From Venatoribacter pacificus (GTDB lineage: Bacteria; Pseudomonadota; Gammaproteobacteria; Pseudomonadales; Oceanobacteraceae), in NCBI RefSeq assembly GCF_025318105.1, contig NZ_JAOANI010000032.1, positions 1 to 64,000 on the forward strand: a stretch of 64,000 nucleotides of DNA. The letters are read 5' to 3'. The first letter of the stretch is position 1; each line of letters begins with the position of its first letter. Position numbers and translations under genes: made by a program. Under the pieces are notes generated by a model, which saw only the letters and a list, made by a program, of their open reading frames with translations, did not search any database and had not been told where the DNA came from. Positions 18,771 through 26,199 of the stretch are shown here, piece by piece.

Positions 18771-18813
18771 CCCCCATTCAGGGGAGGCCTGATCAAAGCG
18801 TCAGGAATACATT
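18771..18813 (+). promoter_or_regulatory. Shared promoter block of lipoprotein gene 2
   Basis: CCCCCATTCAGGGG (18771-18784), then GCCTGATCAAAGCGTCAGG, then AATACATT. It differs from the block at 17340 only inside the palindrome spacer and at one base after it. The identity stops a few bases beyond AATACATT, so this is a conserved regulatory unit and not a general duplication of the upstream region. Confidence 0.6.
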
Positions 18814-18844
18814 ATCGCCTGACGACTTGATAAGGATAACCGAG

Positions 18845-20752
18845 ATGGAAAACCAACATTTAACAACGAATTTATTAAAAATCCAGGTATTTAAAACCGT
18901 ATTAAGCAGTGCCATTCTGGCCACGGCATTAAGCCTGAGTGCCTGCGGTGGCGGCTCAGGTTCCGGCTCCGATACATCCCAGATGACTGATGGCAATAAC
19001 TCAGGGGAGAACCGGGATACCACCCCTGACAGCATCAGCATCACACCGTTAACCGATGTCACAACCGACGATTTTATCGCGTTCGCTCCTGTTACTCTGT
19101 CTGGCTTTGACGGTGAGTTAACCTTGACCGTTGAAGAAGGTGGTGCCTTTGCTTTCGCCTGGGATGTTATTAAAAAACCGACCAAAGACGATCTGAGACA
19201 AACAGCCTTGGTCAGCGCGGGTGATGAAATTATTTTCCTGCACAACACCTCAGAACAATATGAAACCAGTGTCACAACAACGGCAACGCTGTCGGCCGGT
19301 AACACAGTTGTTTATAGCTTCAGCTTTACTTCCACAACAGAAGCGGCTGCGGATATACAGGCACAATGGTCCACTCCGGCGGCACTGGAAGATGGCTCTG
19401 TTGCAACCTGGCCGGTACTGATGGATGGCGCAGGCAATAAGCCCATGATGCTGTATGGAAAAAATAACGCCCTGTATACCCGTGAATTTGATGGAACAAG
19501 CTGGAGCACAGCTGGCCTCTTTGTACTCAATCATGATCCTCAGGACCAATTGGTGTGGGATATTAACAGCAATGGTAAAGCCATCATTGGTCGCTCGGAG
19601 AATACCGTCAGTGCTGCCACCGGGCACATTGAGTGCATACTCAGATACCACCGCTACGATGGCAATAACTGGGCTGGCTTCACCAATGCACGGATTTTGG
19701 CCAATCCAACTGCCGAATATTTCTGTAATAACGTAGAAGATCTCGATATTGCCTTAGCCGGTGATAACAGTATGTTAATGACCTGGCGACGCCGTGATTT
19801 AGGCAATAGCCGGTATCAGTATTGCGACAGCAGCGACCAATGCAATTCGCAGCCGCGAAACTCTGCCAGCTCGTTCGGCAGTAACCGTCGTGTTGCAGCG
19901 ATTGGCCTGGGCAGCGATAGCGAAGGTAAGGTATTAACTTTAAACACCTCAGATGCCAAGGGTGTCTTTATTTCAGAGTTTGATACGCAAGCAGGCCTTG
20001 CTTCCGCAACCAATATTGCCTCGCCTCAAGGTACTAACAATATCGCGAGTATGGCTCTGAATGATACCAAGCACAGCTTAACGGTATTCAATGAAAGCGC
20101 TGATTTAAAAGCCCGCTTCCATAATGGCAGCAGCTGGTCGCTGGCAACTACACTGGACCAGCAACTCAGAATCGCCACACTGACACTGCAAACCTATTTA
20201 AGTGATGGCGCCGATTATGGCCTGACATTGTGGTCGGTGCTGGATAGTAACAACAATGCCGAGCTGCATACGAATCTCTCCGATGCCAGTTCGTTTGCAG
20301 CAACCAGCACCCGACATCAGAACGGCGGTGAACTGGTCGCCAGTAAATTTGTTGGCGACATCAATGATAACGGTAAAGCCGTTATTGCCTGGGTTGGTTA
20401 CACCTTTGATCAGTCCAATAACACGGTTGGACGCGGCACGCTTTACAGCCGCTTTTACGATGGCAATAGCTGGTTAGATACACAAACCGTTGATAGCGAT
20501 ATCGATGTCGGTGAGTTTTTATCGATGAAAGGCAGCCTTAACGTCTATCTCGATAATTCCGATGAGACAACGCTGGTTTATACCGCCCAAAAGGGCACGC
20601 AAAGCAATAACGAAGCTCAACTGTTTTATAGCCGCCGCGGTAACAGCAATACCCCAAACAGCCAGGCGCGGCTGTTCGATAGCAGCAAAGAAGAGGCTGA
20701 GCAAATTAAAGCTGAGCTTGAAGGCGCCGGTGCGGAGGTGGAAGTAAAATAA
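18845..20752 (+). CDS. Secreted lipoprotein 2 with L7/L12-like C-terminal tail
   Basis: A 635-residue lipoprotein. The signal peptide ends LSLSACGG (lipobox), followed by a Ser/Gly/Asp-rich linker. Residues about 55-170 resemble an Ig-like beta domain (VTLSGFDGELTLTVEEGG). The rest repeats a propeller-like unit: FDGTSWSTAG, YDGNNWAGF, FHNGSSWSL, FYDGNSWLD. The last 21 codons (20687-20749) read KEEAEQIKAELEGAGAEVEV plus K, unlike the rest of the protein and very similar to the end of ribosomal protein L7/L12. The ATG at 18845 follows AAGGATAACC. Function is unknown; carbohydrate or surface binding is possible from the repeats. Confidence 0.78.
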   Translation: MENQHLTTNLLKIQVFKTVLSSAILATALSLSACGGGSGSGSDTSQMTDGNNSGENRDTTPDSISITPLTDVTTDDFIAFAPVTLSGFDGELTLTVEEGGAFAFAWDVIKKPTKDDLRQTALVSAGDEIIFLHNTSEQYETSVTTTATLSAGNTVVYSFSFTSTTEAAADIQAQWSTPAALEDGSVATWPVLMDGAGNKPMMLYGKNNALYTREFDGTSWSTAGLFVLNHDPQDQLVWDINSNGKAIIGRSENTVSAATGHIECILRYHRYDGNNWAGFTNARILANPTAEYFCNNVEDLDIALAGDNSMLMTWRRRDLGNSRYQYCDSSDQCNSQPRNSASSFGSNRRVAAIGLGSDSEGKVLTLNTSDAKGVFISEFDTQAGLASATNIASPQGTNNIASMALNDTKHSLTVFNESADLKARFHNGSSWSLATTLDQQLRIATLTLQTYLSDGADYGLTLWSVLDSNNNAELHTNLSDASSFAATSTRHQNGGELVASKFVGDINDNGKAVIAWVGYTFDQSNNTVGRGTLYSRFYDGNSWLDTQTVDSDIDVGEFLSMKGSLNVYLDNSDETTLVYTAQKGTQSNNEAQLFYSRRGNSNTPNSQARLFDSSKEEAEQIKAELEGAGAEVEVK

Positions 20753-20754
20753 CG

Positions 20755-20802
20755 ATTACTCCCGGTATAAATTACTCCCGGTATAAATTACTCCCGTTAT
20801 AA
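20755..20802 (+). repeat. Three tandem 16-bp repeats
   Basis: Three copies of ATTACTCCCGGTATAA (20755, 20771, 20787; the last has one change, G to T) directly after the lipoprotein stop codon. The third copy forms the left arm of the terminator that follows. Confidence 0.85.
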
Positions 20803-20826
20803 CGCTGCTTCAGTGTTATAGCGGGG
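20793..20826. terminator. Terminator between lipoprotein 2 and convergent luxR-type gene
   Basis: A 15-bp near-perfect stem (CCCGTTATAACGCTG / CAGTGTTATAGCGGG) with a three-base loop. There is no long T run, but its location between convergent genes supports the call. Confidence 0.65.
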
Positions 20827-20840
20827 ATTTATCATGGCGA

Positions 20841-22280
20841 TTACAGCTCTTGGAAATTCTGCAGGTGGCGCTGTAAGCCAACGCTCTGATTTAACTGCGC
20901 AACCAGCTCGGAGCGGTTGCGCAGTGTTAGTTTCTGATAGATGCGGGTAAGCTGGTTTTCGACCGTCTTAACCGATATTCCCAGCGCCCCGGCAATGGCG
21001 GCATTCGAGAAAAACTGACCAATTAAAAAAGCCACCTGAATTTCCCGGGCCGTTAAGCAATCGGCATAGGCTGACATATCGGTAATGCTGGCCAGCAAAA
21101 ATTCTTTGCGTTTATCCAGGCTGATGATCAGCCCGTTATCATAGTGATACTGGCATTCACTGTGCTGCAGCCGTGTTGCAATCACATCGCTTAACTCCGG
21201 AGCCAGCTCAGCCAGGCAGTCATCGCTGTACAATAAATCCCCCTGATGCGAAAACAACAGCTGTGCACCAATAAAGCGTTGCCGGGCACAGGTCCCGGAT
21301 TCATGTTCAGCCGCTTGTGTATTGCTCATCGCCAGCAGCTGACCAATGGCCTCATAACGCGAATTCACCGCTAGTATCTGATAAAGCTCTTTAACGTAAT
21401 CGTTCACGGTATCCAGTGATAAATGCAATTCGGCGGCGATGGTTTTATTCGGATGGCCCAGCGCCAGCAAATGCGCCAGCTGTAATTTTCGGGCACTGAT
21501 CAATTGATCCAGCGGTGGCTGATGCAGTTCCAGATAAGCCAGACCAGCTTCCTGGCGTACCACCAGCTGAAAATAGCGTTCGTCAGCCAAACGCTGCTGC
21601 AAGACATCACGACAGATGGTGCCCTCAGCATCCAGTCCCAGATGCATGATCGCGGTGTTAAAGCGTGGGCTGGCTTCAATGATATGGCCGTGCTTATCCA
21701 CCACCGCACGCAGCACCCGATCGCGTTCCGAGCGCTGCATACTGTGAATGGTATTAATCCGCTCTGCTTCCAGCATATGCGGTACATAACGCTGTATTAA
21801 TAAACGTTGTGGCTCTGAAAATTCCGGGTTATGGGCGTGCCGGTTGAGTGAGATCGAAGCAATCATCTGATTATGATCACTCGGGTATAGGGTCATAATG
21901 GAGTGTTCAATATCGTATTTTTTGCAATGCAATAAATACATATTACTGCTGAGCCACTGCTCCTGGGGGATGATGCTTTTCACATCAATGGTGGTGCCGA
22001 TATTTTCCATCAGCACCCGGTTCAGCTCCAGTGCTTGCTGCAGCACCGTTGGGTGGCGAATGTAATTGTCCTGCACGTCCGGCGGCAGATTGTAGGTATA
22101 GGTTTCCTCCGCCACGTAAGGGGTATCTACCTCGCTGCGCGTCATCCAGAACGCGGTATCTAACGGCACCACTTGCTTAAGACGTTGCAGTATCGCGGCC
22201 TTAAAGTTTGCTGCATCCACCTGCCGGGCGATCTGATAGGTATCAACTAACAACGCATGAAAGGGATCATGGTACTCCAT
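20841..22280 (-). CDS. LuxR-type regulator with two HTH domains
   Basis: A 479-residue cytosolic regulator. The N-terminal 190 residues are an uncharacterised sensory region. A PAS-like segment (VVDKHGHIIEASPRFN) precedes a first LuxR HTH at about residues 260-317 (LGHPNKTIAAELHLSLDTVN). A second PAS-like stretch (LLFSHQGDLLYSDDCL) precedes a second LuxR HTH at about 409-465 (LTAREIQVAFL, ISVKTVENQLTRIYQKL). The arrangement suggests internal duplication of a sensor-HTH unit; single-HTH members are the norm. The ATG at 22280 has GGAGAAG upstream; the ATG at 22295 is an alternative. It is divergent from a second LuxR gene and next to two lipoprotein genes it may control. Confidence 0.82.
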   Translation of the reverse strand: MEYHDPFHALLVDTYQIARQVDAANFKAAILQRLKQVVPLDTAFWMTRSEVDTPYVAEETYTYNLPPDVQDNYIRHPTVLQQALELNRVLMENIGTTIDVKSIIPQEQWLSSNMYLLHCKKYDIEHSIMTLYPSDHNQMIASISLNRHAHNPEFSEPQRLLIQRYVPHMLEAERINTIHSMQRSERDRVLRAVVDKHGHIIEASPRFNTAIMHLGLDAEGTICRDVLQQRLADERYFQLVVRQEAGLAYLELHQPPLDQLISARKLQLAHLLALGHPNKTIAAELHLSLDTVNDYVKELYQILAVNSRYEAIGQLLAMSNTQAAEHESGTCARQRFIGAQLLFSHQGDLLYSDDCLAELAPELSDVIATRLQHSECQYHYDNGLIISLDKRKEFLLASITDMSAYADCLTAREIQVAFLIGQFFSNAAIAGALGISVKTVENQLTRIYQKLTLRNRSELVAQLNQSVGLQRHLQNFQEL

Positions 22281-22316
22281 TAACTTCTTCTCCATGACAT
22301 GGATTTCCCCCAACTT

Positions 22317-22329
22317 CCCCTATATGGGG
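22317..22329. promoter_or_regulatory. CCCC-N5-GGGG site between the two luxR-type genes
   Basis: CCCCTATATGGGG resembles the palindromes upstream of both lipoprotein genes but with a spacer of five instead of six. It lies 37 bp upstream of the - strand regulator and 49 bp upstream of the + strand one, suiting autoregulation. The downstream GCCTGATC block is absent here. Confidence 0.45.
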
Positions 22330-22377
22330 TAAAGCTACCCGCAGCGACAATATACCCCAGTTAATGGAACAGGCCTA

Positions 22378-23556
22378 TTGATCGTGAACGCACTTGTTAA
22401 TGCCGCCGCACTGCAACGGTTACCACTTGATAACGACCCCAGGCTGGAACGCTTATTGGACGAGCTGTACCTTGGGGTCTCCGACCACGGCGGATTCAAT
22501 CCGTTTCTGGCTCTGTTACAACAGCAGTTCCGCTGTCAGACCGCTACCCTGTCGATTCGCGAAACCCGCAAAAGCCAGGTAATTGGTGGCTGGTATCAGG
22601 ACATGCCCGAAGCCGATGTGCAGTGGTATATCTCACACCTGGCCTGGCGTGATCCTCTGTTTCATCTGGCCAATCGCCAGAGCGGTTTTTGCAGCGCTTT
22701 CATTAATCATCAGCAAACCCTGCAGGATCCACTGATCAGCCAGTGGTGCGCACAAGCGGGGCTGGTCGATGGCGCCTGTGCCATCGCCTACCGCGACGAC
22801 CAATATTGCGTCGCCCTGACGCTGGGACGTGGTGCTCAGCACGGCCACTTCAGCGCTTCTGAATTACAGCAGCTCGACCAGTTACTACCGCATCTGCGAC
22901 GCGCCATCAGCCTGCAACAACTGGCCCATCAGCGCCAGCAAACGCCGGCCTATCTGGCTGAAGCACTGCACGCGATGACCGTACCACTACTGGTCATGTC
23001 GCCCGGGTTACAACTGCAATTCGCCAATCAGGCGGCGCGTCAGTGGCTGCAATCGTCACCGTTAGTCAATGCCAGCGAGCCATCGTCAACCAACCTGACC
23101 CTGCAGTTCAGCGACCATCGCCACAACGCCAACCTGTACGCCGAGCTGCACAAACTGCAGCGCAAGCCCAGCCAGCCGGCCACCAGCCTGGCCTTTCGCG
23201 ATGCCGCACAACCACTGACCCTGACATTGACGTCGTTGATAAACCCTGTGGCAGAGAACAGGCCAACGCTATCAACACCCGGCGTTCTGATCAGTGTTCA
23301 CGACTGGCAACAACACGATATGCCACAACCGCGACACATCAGCGAGCTGTTCGGTTTATCACAGACCGAGGGGCTGATATGCAGTTACCTCTGTCGCGGT
23401 GACTCCGCCGACATGATTGCCAGCACACTCAACCGCGAGATATCAACCGTGCGCAGCCATATAAAATCCATGCTGCGCAAAACCGACACACGCCGGCAGA
23501 CTGAGCTGGTCGCGCGGGTTTTATCCACCACGCTGAAACACAGTCTGTACTTGTAA
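22378..23556 (+). CDS. LuxR family regulator, PAS-like plus single HTH
   Basis: A 392-residue regulator. The N-terminal 180 residues are a GAF-like sensory region (LSIRETRKSQVIGGWYQDM, CVALTLGRG). A PAS-like segment (PLLVMSPGLQLQFANQAARQWL) lies at about 205-225, and a C-terminal LuxR HTH at about 325-385 (LFGLSQTEGLICSYLCRGDSADMIASTLN, STVRSHIKSMLRKT). It resembles the neighbour at 20841 in layout but has one HTH. The start is uncertain: TTG at 22378 or GTG at 22384, each with GGAACAGG upstream. No autoinducer-binding domain or receiver domain is seen. Confidence 0.82.
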   Translation: MIVNALVNAAALQRLPLDNDPRLERLLDELYLGVSDHGGFNPFLALLQQQFRCQTATLSIRETRKSQVIGGWYQDMPEADVQWYISHLAWRDPLFHLANRQSGFCSAFINHQQTLQDPLISQWCAQAGLVDGACAIAYRDDQYCVALTLGRGAQHGHFSASELQQLDQLLPHLRRAISLQQLAHQRQQTPAYLAEALHAMTVPLLVMSPGLQLQFANQAARQWLQSSPLVNASEPSSTNLTLQFSDHRHNANLYAELHKLQRKPSQPATSLAFRDAAQPLTLTLTSLINPVAENRPTLSTPGVLISVHDWQQHDMPQPRHISELFGLSQTEGLICSYLCRGDSADMIASTLNREISTVRSHIKSMLRKTDTRRQTELVARVLSTTLKHSLYL

Positions 23557-23559
23557 CCT

Positions 23560-23828
23560 AAGGCATCGAGGAACCATTCTGAAAAACTTCGCGCGAGTGC
23601 TGCAGAGTACTGGTGACAAGGCATCTATTGAGGTGAATCGTGACTCCTTTTTGAGGTCGACGACACCATCGAAATACTCAGGAGCTCTCCCTTTCCTCGG
23701 ACTTGCTGAAAAATCCAGCTTGGTGTTATCACGCTTTGATGTAACCTGTTTTGCCCTCAGCATGGTGCCTTAATCTGAACGCTCTCTGTAAGCCGAAGCG
23801 GGCACAGAATTATTCAAAGCCGCCCTGG
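23560..23828 (-). repeat. Inverted-repeat element, copy C
   Basis: About 270 bp lying four bases after the luxR stop. Read on the - strand it begins GGCGGCTTTGAATAATTCTGTGCC and ends with ACTCGCGCGAAG, TTTTTCAGAATGG. Its ends are imperfect inverted repeats of each other (CTGAAxAAxTTC, GCGAGTGCTGCAGAG) and its interior matches copy A. An 80-codon open frame on the - strand (23521-23763) has no recognisable domain and may be a transposase relic. The remaining gap to 24013 holds an AT-rich region with no recognisable gene. Confidence 0.65.
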
Positions 23829-24013
23829 TTTTTAAGCATGAGCTTTTGTAGCTGAGATTGTTAACAACAAAGCCTTCAAACAGCCAATAGCCGTTTTTTT
23901 ATGTCTTCTCCCTGAGTTTTTGCCGTTAAAGGCTAACTTTGAATGGGCCTGAATTCCCGCTGTGCGAACATAATGCAGGTATACAGAGCAACCATCCTGC
24001 AGAGAGGTATCTG

Positions 24014-24994
24014 ATGCATCCACTGATTCAAACCGCCCTGCTTCTCGTGTTAGCCATAATGACAGCAGACAACACACGGGCCGAAGGGAATACATTCGCC
24101 CTGATCGCCAAAAACACCAGCGATGAAAATTTTATCGAGGTCTGGCGGGGATGTGAGGCGGCGGCACAAAAGAATCAGGATCATTGTGTACTGCTTGGCC
24201 CTGAGCAAGAGGCCAGCGCCCGCCTGCAGTCACAAGCGATTGAACGTGCTATCAACAGCCGCCAATACCGTGCCATGGCCATATCGGTGACTAAATCCAG
24301 TGTCATTGCCGGTGCTGTCTCATTGGCTGAGATTCCGGTAATCACCTTTGATTCCCCCTTCGCGGAATCTGAGCGGAGTTTAAGCCTGAGTTATGTCGGT
24401 ACCGACAATCAACAGTTCGGGCGTGATCTCGCCAGACAAGCCAAAGCCCGCCACCCCAACGGCGGTTCGGTATGTTTAATGACGGCGGAGCACGATACCA
24501 ACCTGGCTTTACGGGTATTGGGAGTCAGGCGGGAGCTGAGCGGAAATCCAGACTTTGCCGATGGCCAACCTCTGCGCGGTGAAGGTGGCTGGCATGAACC
24601 TGAGCGCTGTCTTTGGGATAGCGGTGACAGCAGCCAACGCGCACTGGCGCAAATACGCATTACGCTTGCAGAGATAAAGCCCGATGTGATGCTGTCGGTA
24701 GGAAGCTGGCCGCTGATTAACCCCCAGGCATACCGCAACACTCTGCTGCCGTTCCAGGAAGAACTGCGTAAAAAGAAGCCACTGATGATTATCGGTGTTG
24801 GCAAAATATTACCCGAATACAACCAGCTGATGCAGGAGCAATTACTGCACGCACTGGTCAGTATCGATTTTTTTCGCATTGGCGAACTGACGTACAACAA
24901 CATGCTTAACAGCATTAACAAAAAACCGTTAAAAGCCGTTGTCTATACGCCCAACACTATCATCACCGCCGACAAACCTGCCGCCGGGCAGTGA
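24014..24994 (+). CDS. Periplasmic substrate-binding protein, sugar-binding (RbsB/LacI) fold
   Basis: A 326-residue secreted protein with signal peptide MHPLIQTALLLVLAIMTADNTRAEG. The mature part follows the type 1 periplasmic-binding fold: FALIAKNTSDENFIEVWRGCEAAA, QAIERAINSRQYRAMAISVTKS, IPVITFDSPFAE, YVGTDNQQFGRDLARQA and GGSVCLMTAEHD. It lacks a transporter partner in the neighbourhood; the nearest ABC operon (35.1 kb) belongs to a different class. It may feed a remote transporter or act as a sensory binding protein for signalling. The ATG at 24014 follows GAGAGG at good spacing. Confidence 0.8.
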   Translation: MHPLIQTALLLVLAIMTADNTRAEGNTFALIAKNTSDENFIEVWRGCEAAAQKNQDHCVLLGPEQEASARLQSQAIERAINSRQYRAMAISVTKSSVIAGAVSLAEIPVITFDSPFAESERSLSLSYVGTDNQQFGRDLARQAKARHPNGGSVCLMTAEHDTNLALRVLGVRRELSGNPDFADGQPLRGEGGWHEPERCLWDSGDSSQRALAQIRITLAEIKPDVMLSVGSWPLINPQAYRNTLLPFQEELRKKKPLMIIGVGKILPEYNQLMQEQLLHALVSIDFFRIGELTYNNMLNSINKKPLKAVVYTPNTIITADKPAAGQ

Positions 24995-25017
24995 GATTTA
25001 TTAGTTTTAGTCCGGCT

Positions 25018-26199
25018 TCAGGGCTGCACCTGCAACCAGAGAATCAGCTGCGTGCGTTCGCTGTCGGTCATCGCGGTAATATTCGCCAGTGGCATATAAC
25101 CGGTTTGCAAAGCGCTGAGCATGCGATCTTTATATTGCAGTAATTGCACTTCATTGCCGAGCACGATACCCGCCGGGGCGCTGGTGAACATATCACTGGA
25201 TGGCGATTCGCTGTGGCACTCAGCACAGCGCAGCTGGGTAATATGCAACGCCTGTGGTGTAGTAATCACCGTTTCACCTTGCGCTAACTGCGGCGTACGC
25301 GGAGCCATGACCGCCGCCAGCCCCAGCATCAGTATCAGTGCTACGACTAAAATCCAGGGTTTAAAAATGCCCTGGGTTTTCAGATTAAAGAAGTGACGGG
25401 CAAATGCGCTGATAAAGCCGATAGCTGCCAGAATTAACCAGCCATATTCATGGCCATAGGTCATCGGGTAGTGATTGCTGATCATGATAAAAATCAGCGG
25501 CAGAGTGAAATAGTTATTATGGGTAGAACGCAATTTGGCCAGCTCGGCAAACTTAGCCTGCGGCTGTTCTCCTGCTTCTACCGCTCGCACCAGTTCACGC
25601 TGGGCCGGCATAATACCAAAGAACACATTGCCCGCCATAATGCTGCCAATTAATGCACCGACATGCAGGTACGCCGCACGATCGGAAAAAATCTGATCCA
25701 GTCCCCAGGCAGCCAAGACCAGCAGAGCATAAAGAATAATCGCAAACGATTTATTATGCGCCCGCAGCGGACTTTTAATTAACGTTTCATAGATAGCAAA
25801 TGCACCGGTCAGAAATACCAGGCTGATCGCAATCGCCTGCCATTGGCTAAGCGCCATTTTCGCCGGATCAATCAGGTATTGATCCGCACCCCAGTAGTAC
25901 ATCACCGACAGTAAGGTAAAACCGGTCAGCCAGGTGGTATAAGCTTCCCATTTAAACCAGTGCAGGGTTTGCGGCATTTTTTCCGGCCCTAACTGATATT
26001 TGGCAACCTCATAAAACCCGCCACCATGAATGGCCCACAAATCACCTTTAATACCTTTATCTTTTTTCCACTGCGGTGGCTCACGCAAGCTGAGGTCCAG
26101 CCAGACAAAATAAAAGGAAGCACCAATCCAGGCGACACCGGCAATGACATGAAACCAGCGAAAGAACAGATTCAGCCACTCAAAGATATAGGCTTCCAT
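25018..26199 (-). CDS. puuD: Urate hydroxylase PuuD (membrane, cytochrome c domain)
   Basis: A 393-residue inner-membrane enzyme that hydroxylates urate to 5-hydroxyisourate and passes electrons to the respiratory chain. About eight TM helices follow the N-terminal WLNLFFRWFHVIAGVAWIGASFYFVWLD. A C-terminal periplasmic cytochrome c domain carries the haem motif CAECH near residue 325 and a distal Met in GYMPLANITAMT. The length and layout fit PuuD of Pseudomonas and Agrobacterium. The ATG at 26199 overlaps the guaD stop (TGATG), indicating translational coupling. It is the last gene of the purine operon. Confidence 0.93.
   Translation of the reverse strand: MEAYIFEWLNLFFRWFHVIAGVAWIGASFYFVWLDLSLREPPQWKKDKGIKGDLWAIHGGGFYEVAKYQLGPEKMPQTLHWFKWEAYTTWLTGFTLLSVMYYWGADQYLIDPAKMALSQWQAIAISLVFLTGAFAIYETLIKSPLRAHNKSFAIILYALLVLAAWGLDQIFSDRAAYLHVGALIGSIMAGNVFFGIMPAQRELVRAVEAGEQPQAKFAELAKLRSTHNNYFTLPLIFIMISNHYPMTYGHEYGWLILAAIGFISAFARHFFNLKTQGIFKPWILVVALILMLGLAAVMAPRTPQLAQGETVITTPQALHITQLRCAECHSESPSSDMFTSAPAGIVLGNEVQLLQYKDRMLSALQTGYMPLANITAMTDSERTQLILWLQVQP

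Noticed and set aside
23521..23763. 80-codon - strand open frame in repeat copy C as a transposase
   Set aside because: It has no DDE-type or other transposase motif; at most a relic, so it is described under the repeat.
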